From positions 682,001 to 746,000 of the forward strand of contig MU385721.1 of the NCBI GenBank assembly GCA_022497155.1: 64,000 bases of DNA. Direction: 5' to 3'. The notes beneath the pieces were generated by a model, which saw only the letters and a program-made list of their open reading frames with translations, did not search any database and had not been told where the DNA came from. The translations under genes and the position numbers were made by a program. Within the stretch, counting starts at the first letter, position 1; each line of letters opens with the position of its first letter. The DNA comes from Whalleya microplaca. Taxonomy: Eukaryota > Ascomycota > Sordariomycetes > Xylariales > Xylariaceae. Of the stretch, positions 34,097-45,621 are shown one piece after another.

Positions 34097-34738
34097 TGGA
34101 GAGATAATTTGAGAAGTCTCAAATGCTGCGTGACGTATGGATTCTATAATTATCTTATGTATGAGCCAAAGGTATGTAAAAGGGCGGCACGGACAAACAA
34201 CTTAACGAGCAGAGATATCGGTGTTTCGCGCACCAGTGACTGAGCAAGGCCAGATTGATTGAAACAGGGACAGAAACAAAAGGGTGGACAACCATATCTG
34301 AGATTGTAATAAAATTGGGACATTGAAAGACGAATTACATATGTCATATTTACATGTATCGTGTATCATGTAAGTACTGATTATACAGATGTATTTATTA
34401 GTGATACGACTTTAATTGATCACCTGATGTCGCATCTGTTACAGTGGCATGGTGGGTGAAAAACGCGCTATGAGGCACGCTATTAGGCACCCTCCCGCGC
34501 CTGCGCTCGCGTACAGTAGCTGACATCCGTCGAAATGACGAACGGCCCTGGATCTGCCCATCTGCATAACCACATACCTGCATGTAGAACTACGCCAAAC
34601 CACTCTGCTCCGTGCAATTACATGCAATACCATACAATAGGCGAATAGGCAACCAAATGTGCAATTGAACGAGGATCATAGGCTGCTGTGAACGATCCAA
34701 CCAGCAGATGCCGTGTCCGCGCTGTGTGCGAGTCCGCC
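34097..34738. other. intergenic, RAD17 promoter side
   Basis: No gene is seen. The region runs from the end of the questin oxidase-like gene to the RAD17/RAD24 start. Confidence 0.4.
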
Positions 34739-37456
34739 ATGGCGCCGCCTGCGAAGCGTCGGAGACGGAACATCGTCCAAGCTTCTTCGGAAGATGAAGG
34801 AGAACCGAAGTCACAGACGAATACTCTCAACAATTACCTATTCTCCTCGCCCGATCAAAAGACTGCTTCGGCTGTAGATGCCTCGCGAGCCACGACCACC
34901 TCGCCGAGCCCCGTGAGAAAATCTAGTCGATTGCTCGCCTCTCAGCCCGCGAGGCCAACCTTCAAGCCTCTTCGACAGCCCGCTGCGAGTGCACCGAATA
35001 GCAAAAATGGATACAAGAGCACGAGTACGAGTCCGGAGAAGCCGAAGAATCGGCTGTTTGCGAAGGGTAGGAATGAGGGCAAGGGGAAGACTGCAGACCT
35101 TGTGACTATGTTCTCAAAACAGGCTGAGCGCGCCCCAACTGCCTCGCCGACGAAGCTCGATGATATTATCAGCGACCCAATATCAGATGACGACGATGTG
35201 GGAGAACATAGGGCCGCGAGCACCAGCCGGGTTGGCCAGAATGCTCGCAAGCGTTTGCTGGACAGTACACAATCTAGTAGCAGCGGGCCTCCGATAATGT
35301 CGAGTCAGAAGTTTCTCCGGCCACCTCATCTCCAACGAGATCACTCTGCAGGCGATGAGCAACGGCCATGGTCTGAGCGGTTCGGTCCCGTGAACTTGGA
35401 AGAGCTCGCGGTTCACAAAAAGAAGGTTGCAGACGTTCGCCGATGGCTCCAGGACGTCATAAGCGGCCGGATGCGGCAACGACTGCTTATTTTGAAGGGA
35501 GCCGCTGGAACAGGGAAAACAACAACAGTTCGCCTTCTTGCGAAGGATATGCGGTGCGAGCTACTCGAATGGAGAAACCCCGTCGGATCTCTTGGTGCAA
35601 ATCAAGGATTCCAGTCCGCTTCTGCACAATTTGAAGAATTCATGGGCAGAGGGGGGAAGTTTGGTCAGCTAGACACCGATCTTGACGCGCCTTCGAGCCG
35701 CGGCAACACCAACAATGATGATAACACGAAGAAGATTATTCTCATTGAGGAATTTCCAAACACATTTACACGTTCATCCACAGCTTTAATGTCTTTCCGA
35801 AGCACACTATTGCAATATCTTGCCGCAAATACTCCACCCCTCGCCCAGTCCAACCAGGGAGCCCCCAAAGATCCTATCACGCCTGTCGTTATGGTCATAT
35901 CGGAGACCCTTTTGACCACTACCTCAGCATCTGCAGATAGCTTCACTGCACATCGACTGCTAGGTCCCGAGATCACGAGGCATCCGGGTTCATGCATGAT
36001 CGAATTCAATGCGATAGCACCAACTATCCTTGCGGGCGCGCTTGAGTTGATTGTACAAAAAGAAGCTCGCAAGTCTGGGCGACGCCGAACGCCAGGGCCG
36101 CTCGTTCTTAAGAGATTAGGCGAAATAGGGGATATCAGGAGTGCTATCTCCTCGCTCGAGTTCCTCTGTCTCAAGGGTGATACAGATGCTGACTGGGGCT
36201 CGAAGGTTGCCTTTACAAAGCCTAAGCGATCTAAAAATGGTGTCTCACTGACGAAAGGTGAAGTCGAAAGTTTAGAACTTGTCTCACAAAGAGAAGCCAG
36301 CTTGGGCATATTCCACGCCGTTGGAAAAGTTGTGTATAACAAAAGAGATGAGGTTCCAATGAGCAGGGATACGCCGGAGGGTCAAGCCGAAAACCTGCCT
36401 GACTACATGGCTTTTCATTCAAGACCAAAACGATCTGAAGTTTCCGTCGATACATTGATTGGCGAAATTGGCACTGATACACATACTTTCATCTCAGCGC
36501 TCCACGAGAACTATGCGTTGTCGTGCGAACCTGGTGGTCCTTCTGACCCTAACTCCTCAATGGACTACATTAACGGATGTCTTGAATACCTTTCCGATAG
36601 TGATCTTCTGAGCCCGTCTTGGGACGTCTTCTTCGGTGGCCGAGGATTTGGAACTTCTGGGTTTTCCGGCCGAGACTCGGCGAGCCATACGCTGCGGCAA
36701 GATGAGATTACCTTTCAAGTCGCAACGCGAGGACTCCTGTTTTCTCTTCCAAGCCCCGTGAAGAGAGCGGGCACGGCATCTAGTAGACACGGCGGCGATG
36801 CGTTCAAGATGTTTTACCCCACAAGCCTCAAGCTATGGAGGGAGAAAGAGGAGTTGGAAGGCGTGGTCGATCACTGGGCGTCGACGCTACTGAAAGGGGA
36901 CGAAACGGGCCAGGATCTCACCCAAGGCGCCTCCGCGTTCCGGCGGCCGAAGACAGCCACCAGCAGCAGCGGGGACTGGATCAGCAGACAGGCCTCTCAG
37001 CGCAACAACATCAGCCAACAACCCAGGCGTCCCTCCCAGCAGTCTGGCCCGGACCAACAAGCAGCAGCAGCAGCGCCCCTGCTCTCCCTAGGAAGTTCGG
37101 CCCGCCGGGAGATGCTGCTGGAACGACTGCCGTACATGGCGCACATCGCGCGGCAGCGGCGCAAGGGCGCGATTATGAGCACGGCCCGCTTAAAGGACAT
37201 CGAGAGGGTGGTTGCGTTCTCTGGGATCGGAGGCGCGGCGGCCGACGAGGACACGGCGGCCGATGGAGACGGGGGAGATGACGGTGTTGGGCTGGGAGAG
37301 GCCTGGGCTACGGATAGGCCCACCGAAGAGCCTGCGTCGTCGCGGGGGAAGACGAAGAACCTTGCTATCCGGCAGAAGAGCGATGGCGCTGTCTCGGCAT
37401 CCTCGCTGCCTGTGCAGAGGCTTGTGTTGAGTGATGATGATATAGAGGATGATTAA
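34739..37456 (+). CDS. RAD17: DNA-damage checkpoint clamp loader, Rad17/Rad24
   Basis: A 905-residue single-exon gene starts at 34739 (MAPPAKRRRRNIVQASSEDE, a basic nuclear-type N-terminus). The conserved entry to the AAA+ core is WSERFGPVNLEELAVHKKKV. Walker A is KGAAGTGKTTTVRLLA (about residues 252-262). Walker B is IILIEEFPNTF (about 333); the Glu-rich form in place of DExx is usual in Rad17. The region after it (ALMSFRSTLLQYL, then PVVMVISETLL) fits the ATPase fold. The second half has the conserved RSAISSLEFLCL, then long disordered Ser/Gln stretches and an acidic C-terminus (VLSDDDIEDD). Rad17 with Rfc2-5 loads the 9-1-1 clamp at damaged DNA to start checkpoint signalling. Confidence 0.93.
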   Translation: MAPPAKRRRRNIVQASSEDEGEPKSQTNTLNNYLFSSPDQKTASAVDASRATTTSPSPVRKSSRLLASQPARPTFKPLRQPAASAPNSKNGYKSTSTSPEKPKNRLFAKGRNEGKGKTADLVTMFSKQAERAPTASPTKLDDIISDPISDDDDVGEHRAASTSRVGQNARKRLLDSTQSSSSGPPIMSSQKFLRPPHLQRDHSAGDEQRPWSERFGPVNLEELAVHKKKVADVRRWLQDVISGRMRQRLLILKGAAGTGKTTTVRLLAKDMRCELLEWRNPVGSLGANQGFQSASAQFEEFMGRGGKFGQLDTDLDAPSSRGNTNNDDNTKKIILIEEFPNTFTRSSTALMSFRSTLLQYLAANTPPLAQSNQGAPKDPITPVVMVISETLLTTTSASADSFTAHRLLGPEITRHPGSCMIEFNAIAPTILAGALELIVQKEARKSGRRRTPGPLVLKRLGEIGDIRSAISSLEFLCLKGDTDADWGSKVAFTKPKRSKNGVSLTKGEVESLELVSQREASLGIFHAVGKVVYNKRDEVPMSRDTPEGQAENLPDYMAFHSRPKRSEVSVDTLIGEIGTDTHTFISALHENYALSCEPGGPSDPNSSMDYINGCLEYLSDSDLLSPSWDVFFGGRGFGTSGFSGRDSASHTLRQDEITFQVATRGLLFSLPSPVKRAGTASSRHGGDAFKMFYPTSLKLWREKEELEGVVDHWASTLLKGDETGQDLTQGASAFRRPKTATSSSGDWISRQASQRNNISQQPRRPSQQSGPDQQAAAAAPLLSLGSSARREMLLERLPYMAHIARQRRKGAIMSTARLKDIERVVAFSGIGGAAADEDTAADGDGGDDGVGLGEAWATDRPTEEPASSRGKTKNLAIRQKSDGAVSASSLPVQRLVLSDDDIEDD

Positions 37457-37900
37457 CAGGGGTTTCTACTATAAATCTGAAAAGGGTGGGAAAAGGGCGT
37501 ACCATAGTTCATATGAATGGTGGTACCGGTGGCGGGACTACTGTGCACTTCACGTATCTGACAAAATGGACAGGGCTCGGGTTCATCCGCGGTGGACGGA
37601 CGGCGTTTCAACATCTCTCCTGTGTGTAGATGTGGATGGCATTACGGTGCTAGCAATACCTATAGGTATGTAGATGGGATGGAAGGAAGATTAGCCTAGC
37701 AGCGATGTACTTGCGCCTTTGTGGAATTCGAGGATGTATTGGAAGCCGGTATATAACGTATTCTGCCAACTCCGTCTATGAAATCTACCCTCGGATTACG
37801 CAATGATAAGAAATGTCATGATATCGGCCTGGGCCCGCTAGTTTGTGTCTTTAATACGCCATGCACCTCTACCGACAAGAAGTCTTTGGAGAGCCACTCT
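37457..37900. other. convergent intergenic region
   Basis: This holds the 3' ends of RAD17 and of the small minus-strand gene. No gene is seen. Confidence 0.4.
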
Positions 37901-38199
37901 TCATACCCTTACTCCCCGTACCTTCAACCTCTTTGGGTTGCCGATGACGGCCGTCACCTCCATCTCCTCCCCGTAGTACCCATTCTCAAAGGTGCACCGA
38001 ATGCGCGCAGTTCCAGCCGGGTACGTGACTTGAACCCGAGTCGCAGTGTAACCTGGTACCATAACGGTCATGTCCAGCGGCCAAGAGCTCTGTACCACCT
38101 GTCAGTCTGTGTAACGCCTGTGTGTTGTTGTCATGGGATACGTACAGGCAGCTCAATGAACGAGGACGATGGGTAGGCTAGTTCGACGTAGAAGGACAT
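37901..38199 (-). CDS. 83-residue protein, unrecognised
   Basis: Two exons are inferred on the minus strand: 38199-38146 and 38098-37901, with a 47-bp GT-AG intron (38145-38099). The ATG opens MSFYVELAYPSSSFIELP, and the second exon continues with VVQSSWPLDMTVMVPGY. The product alternates hydrophobic and polar residues (VQVTYPAGTARIRCTF, then EEMEVTAVIGNPKRLKVRGV), a pattern of beta strands. It has no signal peptide or membrane segment and one Cys. A TATATAAGG box lies 166 bp upstream. I know no family for it. The spliced frame, TATA box and strand pattern make a real gene more likely than chance. Confidence 0.55.
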
Positions 38200-40166
38200 T
38201 AAAGGTGGCGCATGTAGGTTTGGATGTGAAGAGGAGGAAGATGATATGTCTGTGCAAGACTGCTCTCAGTTTCGTGTAAGCTAGTACGGAGAGAATGACG
38301 ACATGTGAAGGTAGGCTGGACGGGTCATAGCTGGTAAACTTCGATGGGGTGAGGCCTCAGTCTGCCTTATATACCTAGACGCCTTGAAGCCTGATGATAG
38401 CCTGCTTCATGAATTACGACTGAAGGTTATGAATATAGCAAACAACATGCATTAGTGTGAGGGGGACGACATGACTTGGCTTGTTGTAAATATGAGAGAA
38501 TAACCAATACAAAAATCGCATGACCGGATCTAGGACCAGCCTGCATATTATTGGGTGGTACATAGGACAGCTCCGCAGCCTGCCTACCGGCTGCTGAGCC
38601 GACGTAAGATCTGATTCGTAAGTCGTCAGCGTACAGAAGACGAAACACTATATACGCATTATTAATAGCACGCTAGCATATTCAGCTTACTGCCTCACCG
38701 AAGAGCATTTTAGATTATTGGAAATAAAATTATACAGCCTTATGTACCTCAGCCTTACGAGTATAGACTACCTTGTGGGCCACGTGGACGTGTAGTACCT
38801 AGCGACAGCAATATACAAATTCTGTAAAATGAATAGTTACATCTATTTTATATCATTTTGCACTTTGTTCGTTGGGATAGGGAGCAGTAATTCACGGCGT
38901 GACGCCAAAAGGGGGGCTCATGTAGTTTGGGAGGAGGTCCTGAACTTCAAAGCCGAGATGGTGAGCTTTATAGCACATCATTCTTGCAAAATTAACATCG
39001 TTCACTGATGTATATAATATAGAGTTCATAGTGTAGTAGAGTAAATATCATTAAATATTTCGATGTTGTTGGCATACCTGATTTTAGATAATAAGTTCCA
39101 CAACACATAGAGTAGCTGTTGTATTGACCATAATTATAATTGAGTCTGAAGGGGTATGCATATTGGCTCGTTTATAATTAACTCTGAGGTTCCTGGTCAA
39201 GCCTGATTGGGGTCTCTCTTCCTAGTTCCTCACGTCCATATGGTCTTAGGGCTCCCAGAGATTATATAGCCTTATATAAAACCCTTCCTTGTTGAAGGAA
39301 TGCAATCAATGAGATTTATGTGTTGCCATCTCTTTGCCCCGTATATACCACCTAGTTATTATCTCGTATGGCTTCTTGCTACTGGATTACGTCGACCTGT
39401 TGAGGAAATCAACCGCATTTCCAGTAGTCGTAAGCAAGCAGAAGGGCCCTGCAATTGCCCTTAAGGTCTCCCTAGGATGTCAACAGCACCCAGTGAGATA
39501 GAAGATAATGACCTTTCTTCAGAAGGCTTGTAAAAGCACTTGCATGCTGATAGGTAGTAGCTTTATAAGTGATTCGAATTCAATAGGGGCTAACCTTGGT
39601 AAAGTAACTTTGGAATATCTTGGAGCATAGTATTGACACGATATGAACAATCATAAAGAATTGTGAGAGCATTTTGGAATGCAATAGTAATGAAGTACTT
39701 GAGCAAGTGGATCCACAAGAGCTAACTCATTAACTTAGACGCTTTCCAGCGTATAATCATAACATAGACGACCAGCGTGAATCTATGACACTGACATCTA
39801 GCCAAACATAAGGAAAAGTCTTATAACCTAGGAAAGAGAGGAAGTACGAAAGAGAGTATTGGTTGTTGTATAAATGAATATCTAAATGAGTGTGTGGCTC
39901 GCGAAATTCACCTTGATGAGCAAGAAGTTCTGTCACGAGATGAGCGTATGAGGTAGCAAAACAACACAGTTGTTGCACGAAGAACTAACTAAAATGCTGT
40001 TCTTCGAACAGCCTCTATATACATGAAGCCTAACAAAGAACCCTGACAAGTGCTTTATTTTCATTTTGTTTTTATCATTGTTTGTGATGATGTAACATAT
40101 TCTGCAGCCACTGCTTGAGGAGTTGCAGCCCTTGATGGGATCAGTAAATGTACTTCTATGCTACTG
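38200..40166. other. intergenic, 2.0 kb, no gene seen
   Basis: This is AT-rich DNA between two minus-strand genes. Open frames are short and start at non-ATG codons. It holds the promoter of the 83-residue gene and the 3' side of the gene at 40167. Confidence 0.45.
38365..38373 (-). promoter_or_regulatory. TATA box of the 83-residue gene
   Basis: On the minus strand the sequence reads TATATAAGG, 166 bp upstream of the start codon at 38199. It is a good TATA match in a sensible position. Transcription start is not known. Confidence 0.5.
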
Positions 40167-41250
40167 TCACCGCGCAGCTTGGTGAGGGGTTTGATAGCAG
40201 TTACACCAGTCCCGATAGCTGGTTTTTTTTTTGGTCAGAAATATATCTTGAGACGGAAGGTTGAAAGTCATACTGTAATACGTAATTATATTGTGGATCC
40301 ACCGAGGATTAATATTCCACATGATTTCCTTGAACTCTTTGGGGTTGTCTGGATCCCGATAGACTAAGTATGCATCGGTAATCTGCCGCCGGTCAGTAAG
40401 TGGTTAGGATGGACTGTATATGTCTATACGTACTACATCGAAACCCGATAGGGAACGCGCGAATTCAAGGCGGCCTCTGAAGATGTCCATTAGAAAGAGA
40501 TCCGTAGACCTTTCCATCCAGTCTCTCATTGTCGAGTCAATATCCGGATTCTTTGAAAACCGGACGAAGTCGCGGCAAAGTATAGCAGAGAATGATACAC
40601 GTAGAATCAATACTCCAATCCAGAACCCGGCCATTTCGAAAATGTTTCGAGAGAGTAGCCTCGCGTCTGCATCTTGCATACAGGATGCTTGTAGATACCT
40701 TGCGTACTTGGCGATGTACTACAGTAAGAATTAGCCGTAGCCCTACGCAAAGCCTTTTTGACGCATGATACTAGACATACCTGGTCATCTAAGAAGAGGA
40801 TTGCATTTCCCCTGAGCAGGGTGCTCTTATCATATTCGTCGAAGGTGACAACACCGAATTGCTGCGAGGCAATGTGATCTTGAGGCCTGAGAACAATGCT
40901 ACACACAACTCTGTAGCGCTTGGCTAGTAGCACATTATTATCATGTGTTGGTTGGCGCCCGAGGTCCCTTCTCAGAGTGAAGGAGGTCCACCCAAGGGCA
41001 TCCTTCGCTATCGGCTGGTTGAATAGAACCGTTGCAATGTGTTGGCCCAATCGAAGCTAAATGAAAGTATAAGCGAGTTGCTGCTACATCTGCTTCAGGT
41101 TTGGAACAATCTTACTATATCAAATTCAACAGATGCTTCCGGTACTGGAGTTAGACGCCCATTTGTCGATCTTAGCAAGGCGCACTCGATTTCAAGCTCG
41201 CCGTCAACACGTACTTGGGTGACGGTAGCCGGCTTTTTGTCAGTAGCCAT
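40167..41250 (-). CDS. four-exon gene, unrecognised protein
   Basis: Exons on the minus strand are 41250-41116, 41056-40781, 40718-40434 and 40382-40167, giving about 303 residues. All introns (59, 62 and 51 bp) have GT-AG ends and keep one frame, which is good evidence for a real gene. The protein begins MATDKKPATVTQVRVDGELE and looks beta-rich at first (LGWTSFTLRRDLGRQP, YRVVCSIVLRPQDH). A helical part follows (YIAKYARYLQASCMQDAD, then FWIGVLILRVSFSAILCRDF). The C-terminal exon gives EIMWNINPRWIHNIITYYSM. There is no clear signal peptide. I do not recognise a family. A run of ten A within the last exon (about 40220-40232) could be a sequencing or frameshift hazard, so the extreme C-terminus is uncertain. 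Confidence 0.65.
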
Positions 41251-42708
41251 GGTTCTGACAGAGCTGTCCTAGCCAGAATTCAGTGTTTGAAATGTTCGGA
41301 TGTTCCATATCTGGACATTAATGGGTTAGTGAGTTGTAATGTGTACGTAGTATCAATGTTGTAGAGCACGCACACCTATATTTATAACGTGGTTGATGGC
41401 GGAAGGATACAAATGGTAGAAACAGCCACAGAGCACAGAGGACGAACTGGATATATACGTCAGTGCAAGATACGGAAGTGGTGACTTTGACAGGCATTTT
41501 TGATGCCCTTTATAGGGAGTTGAGGAAGGCTAGGGCGATTGGTGCCCTTCCATTTATCTAGGTACATGTGTACATGTACGTGTATACATGTAGTATAGCT
41601 GACGTTATCTTTCACCCCCGTTGCTGTTTTTGTTACTGAGTGAGCATGAAACACCGCGATGATGCCCCATGGATACGGTATTAAGATTCGATCGCGGTTC
41701 TCTAGCATATGCTAACGAAGATAACGTGGTTCAACTAATAGGTCACCACGACAGGACAAAGCCTTTACTGAAGCCCGAAACGGTTATTATCACTGTAGTT
41801 CTGATTATTTTCAGGGTAATATAATACACTAAACCAAATATAGTCAAATAGACTAGGGAGATACCCGTGATGCTTTCTTCTAACAAATACAAGTGGTTTC
41901 TCTAGCATTTAATAATATCCAAATGGCCGAAGCTATCGTAATAATTGAACGTGCTGATTTAAGTCTTGAGCTAAAGTTCAGTGTCGTCGAGTCACACGAA
42001 TAACGGCGAGCTGTAAATGGCTTAAAGACTCCCGAGGTCCATTAATGGCGCTGGCAAAGGAGGAACTGCTCCAGCTGTTATTAATTGTTATTGAAGAGAC
42101 CTAAGATGTACCGCGGAATAGGTACCTGGTTTATTCAACTACATCAGGCCTAGGGCATTATACTACCGTGAAAATAACCAGACTACAGTGATAATAACAG
42201 TTTCGCTGAAGTCAAACTCGGGACGGACCTCAAACCTTTAACAATCTCATGTCAGATACCTAGAACGCAAACGCACGAGAGTTAGGTACCTAGTGTTTGC
42301 GTCAACCTGGAACTTGAGATGGGTAAGGGTTGCTGGCAGGTAAGAAAAAAGAGCATTGCTCTTGACAAAATGCAGCAGAAGAATGTATGTTTCGGAGAGG
42401 GAAGACTTTCTGTAAGCTTGAAGAGGCATTGAGACACGGAAGTTTCGAAGATAATCAAATTGAAGCAAGCGAAATTGAAGAAGGAAGAGCATGGGTAAAA
42501 ATGTATCTGTTGGAGACAACATAAGTAGTTACGATACCTAATGGAAGCATAGGTATGAGTCTCAGTCAGGTAGGCAGGAGGTAGGTAGCCCTGGAGGCCT
42601 CGGAGATGGCTGTCATGTGATCCGTACCTAAGTATACTGTGCTCTCCATGTATTCCTATCATACCCACTGTTAATACCTCCTGGCCTAGGCCTTCACAAC
42701 TACAACAA

Positions 42709-42780
42709 TCACAATACAATGCAATACAATGCAATACAATGCAATACAATGCAATACAATGCAATGCACTGCAATGCAAT
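42709..42780. repeat. 10-bp tandem repeat GCAATACAAT
   Basis: Four perfect copies (42721-42760) follow one partial copy and are followed by two variant copies (GCAATGCACT and GCAATGCAAT). The unit overlaps a CAAT pattern. It creates a false Cys/Leu/His-rich frame on the minus strand. Confidence 0.92.
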
Positions 42781-43356
42781 AGGGATCCTCATATCCTCAC
42801 AGCACTCGAATCGAAAGACTTTGCTACGTAAGTACAAATCACTCACACAGCAGGGGCTCTTCTTAGTGTTTTTGACGCCGTTCTAAGTACCTAAGTAGTC
42901 CCTAGACAATGTCCACTACGGCCCTTCCAAGGTTTTGCCGGGATCCATATAACCTGTCTCTAGCTTACCTAAGGCAGTACGGATGTATGTACGCAATAGT
43001 GCATGTATAATAAGTACGGGCTGTATAAGTATGCACTACCTTACATAACTGCATAATTCGCACATACGTACCTACATAAACTGTACCTGTAAACCGTACG
43101 CACACCCCCACATTAAGCATCACTCCACATCACCATCACCAATCGTCAGTCAGGGTCTTTTTAACTCAGTACACCGCGTCAAGTCGGTGAGGCCTTGTTT
43201 ATTTCCAACGAAGCAGCCAACGTGTTCATGTATCTATAGTGCTACAGCCATCGCGAACCACCACCACGATTATCTAGCTTCCTCAGCGCTACCACCTCAT
43301 CTTCCCGTCTTTGTGTCCGACGATCCGAACTACCATTTCGTCTATCTTGGATTGGC

Positions 43357-43360
<4 letters not shown>

Positions 43361-43387
<27 letters not shown>
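43361..43387. repeat. GA dinucleotide microsatellite
   Basis: An uninterrupted GA tract of 27 bases lies 130 bp before the start of the Apq12-like gene, probably in its promoter or leader. Confidence 0.95.
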
Positions 43388-43391
<4 letters not shown>

Positions 43392-43516
43392 GGCTGGCGC
43401 GCCACGGTTGTCATTGCGAAGCGACCCTTGATTATCCACTCCCCTACGGCACCGCAGTTAGCTCCTCCGAGCGAGAAAAAGAAGGCAAAAAGTTACACTT
43501 CAGCTAGACAAACAAA

Positions 43517-44296
43517 ATGGATACGGGCGATACCTGGATTGTAGATGCCCTACAAGGTGCGTGAATCCTGTAGCCTTTGCCTCATCTACGTATATACACG
43601 ACTGCAATACCTGCTTCTGCTTCTGCTTCACTGCCTGCACGTCAACCTACCCACCCGCTCTATTTAACAACAAGCCCAACCAACCCAACCCAACCGTTCG
43701 CATTGCAAACACCGTACTACACAGATATCTGTTCCTCAAGAGGCAGCGCAGACCAAAAAGCAGTGCACCAGCTAACACGCGCACGCGCAAACACAGGCAT
43801 CCTCCCCGAGCAAACCCTCCAGCTCCTGCACGACCACGTCCTGGACCCGCAGGGGCCCTTCCAGGTCCTCAAACGCCACCTGGTGGCGCTCTTCCAGCGC
43901 GCGCTCTCCCTCCTGCGCCCGCTGGTGTACCCGCTGGTCGAGCGCGGCATGCAGGCGCTGCAGGACTCGCCGGACCTCGTGGTGCTGGCGTTCCTGCTGA
44001 CGGCCATGGTGCTGGTGCTGCAGGCCATCATGTGGGTGCACCGGACGATGATGTTCTTCACGCGGCTGGCGGTGCGGCTGGTCGGCTGGGCCATCGTCGC
44101 CGGCATCGTCGCCGTCATATGGCAGCGCGGGCCCGAGGCCACGATACGCGACGTCGTCGTCTTCGTCAGCAAGGTCGCCGGCTACGGCGCCGTCGTGAAG
44201 GATATCTGGCTCAGCGAGTATCAGAAGTACGACGCCCAGACGAAGACCGGCCAGAGGGTCCCCACGTACAACAAGTCTAGGAGAGGCGGGACGTGA
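43517..44296 (+). CDS. Apq12-like membrane protein (nuclear envelope/pore biogenesis)
   Basis: Two exons are inferred: 43517-43556 and 43797-44296 (179 residues). The first exon gives MDTGDTWIVDALQ, joined to GILPEQTLQLLHDHVLDPQG. Two hydrophobic segments are clear: LVVLAFLLTAMVLVLQAIMW (about residues 74-94) and LVGWAIVAGIVAVIWQRGPE (about 108-127), separated by a short basic loop (VHRTMMFFTRLAVR). The C-terminus is basic. This two-segment plan with WQRGPE after the second segment fits the fungal Apq12 family, ER and nuclear envelope proteins linked to pore assembly and lipid balance. The 240-bp intron has a GCTAAC branch site near its end. The coding part is GC-rich, unlike its flanks. Confidence 0.75.
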
Positions 44297-44652
44297 TTTG
44301 ATTTAGGGGGATCAGATGATGCAGGTTATGGCGGCTTGGGCTCACGTTTTATATTCGAGGCTGGCGGCTCTGGCAAATGGGTATTGGTTTCGACAGGACA
44401 GGAAATTATGACTAAATTGAGATATTGTGCATGACATGGGAGTAACGACTTAGCATGATAGAAGCGAACTGGCAATTTGCCAAATGTATTCCATTTTTTT
44501 TGGTATCAGGTATCAACCATGCCCAACCCGTTCCCGGAACGCCGTCGCTATGTAATCAACAGCAACCCAACGGTAGCTCTCTCAACCAGACGTAGTAGAT
44601 GGAACCCTGAGCAAGAGTCTAGGGGCAAATTCTTGGAAAATGGCAAATCGGA
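44297..44652. other. convergent intergenic region
   Basis: This holds the 3' regions of the Apq12-like and GPN3 genes. No gene is seen. Confidence 0.4.
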
Positions 44653-45621
44653 TCAGTCCTCCATATCGTCATCGAACTCCTCGTCCTTCAGCTCTTTCGG
44701 TTCCTGAGCCTCGTTATACTGGATACAGTCATCGATGTAGCTCAAGATAGCGCCCACGCTATCCTCATCCTGTACGTCCAGCTTGAGGTAGCTGACCATA
44801 CTGAAATTCTCGATGAGGTTGGCCACCGCCTTATTCAGACGCCTGAATCCAGCGCCGCGCATGAGGGCGTCCTTGTCTTGAGGATTGGCCGACTCGACAT
44901 CCTCCACCGTTTCTCCCGCTTCCTTCCTTCGTGCTACCTCGGCCGGGTCATCGTCTAGCAGGCCGCCATCCGGCGTGATGAATCGCTTGAGGTCCTTCTT
45001 GCGCACCTGGTCCTTGACCAGGTCCATCTTCGACAGGATGTTGATGTGCGGGATCTCGAGCATCAGCATCGCGCTCATGGCGCTCAGGGTGCCGGAGAAG
45101 AACTTGGCCCGATCGACGATGAACGTAGCTTCTAACAGGTAGGCCGCGCATAGCCGTATGTCGAGGGAGCCTGACCGGGTGAGGAACCGTACGAGCGCCG
45201 GCAGTATCGGGACGTGTGTGTAGAGTTCGATCTGCCCCGGCATGTCGAAGATGATCAGGTATTCTTCTGTTAGTGAATCGAGGGATTCTGTCAGGAAGTC
45301 CAGGTTTTCCATGAGGAACTCGAAACAGTATATGAGGCCGCCGTTCGGGCCGAGCCCCATCTCTTCCATGACATCTTCGAGGGATATCAGCTCTTTGATG
45401 TCTAGGTCTGGCGTATGCTCGAAGGTCTCCGCAGCAGGGTCGAGGTTGACGTAGAAACAGGAGCGCCGATTCAGTTGCAGGTGGGTTATCAGGGAGGCGC
45501 AAAAGGTGGACTGCAGGCGACTCGGTCAGTTGATTAAATACTTAGTATATCTTGCAAGCAGCTTGTCGCATACCTTGCCCGCCCCCGCGGGACCCATGAC
45601 CATGACCCCGAATTTGCTCAT
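44653..45621 (-). CDS. GPN3: GPN-loop GTPase 3 (Gpn3)
   Basis: Exons on the minus strand are 45621-45574 and 45510-44653, giving 301 residues, the usual length. The P-loop GPAGAGKS (about residues 10-17) is split by the single 63-bp intron. The family signature Gly-Pro-Asn occurs in MGLGPNGGLIYCFEFL. Switch/Walker-B type DMPGQIELYTHV follows, then the specificity motif SKMDLVKDQV. The C-terminus is acidic (LKDEEFDDDMED). Gpn3 with Gpn1 and Gpn2 is required for assembly and nuclear import of RNA polymerase II. Its upstream region borders the RIP island. Confidence 0.94.

Larger units (their letters stand above)
41251..43516. other. intergenic, 2.3 kb, simple repeats
   Basis: No gene is supported. 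The region carries a 10-bp tandem repeat and an AG microsatellite listed separately, and GTAC/TACG-rich stretches around 42980-43090. Apparent open frames over the repeats are artefacts of their periodicity. Confidence 0.45.

Noticed and set aside
34688..34738. N-terminal extension of RAD17
   Set aside because: It begins with a non-ATG codon. The ATG at 34739 opens the expected basic N-terminus.
35720..35770. Missing Asp in RAD17 Walker B
   Set aside because: Acidic variants such as IEEFPN or VEDLPN are normal in the Rad17/Rad24 family.
42282..42779. Minus-strand 165-codon frame rich in Cys, His and Leu
   Set aside because: Its N-terminal part is a translation of the 10-bp tandem repeat, and the rest has no gene structure.
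43561..44280. Pro/Ala/Arg-rich alternative frame over the Apq12-like gene
   Set aside because: It is a shifted frame of GC-rich coding DNA. The chosen frame has two membrane segments and a proper splice junction.
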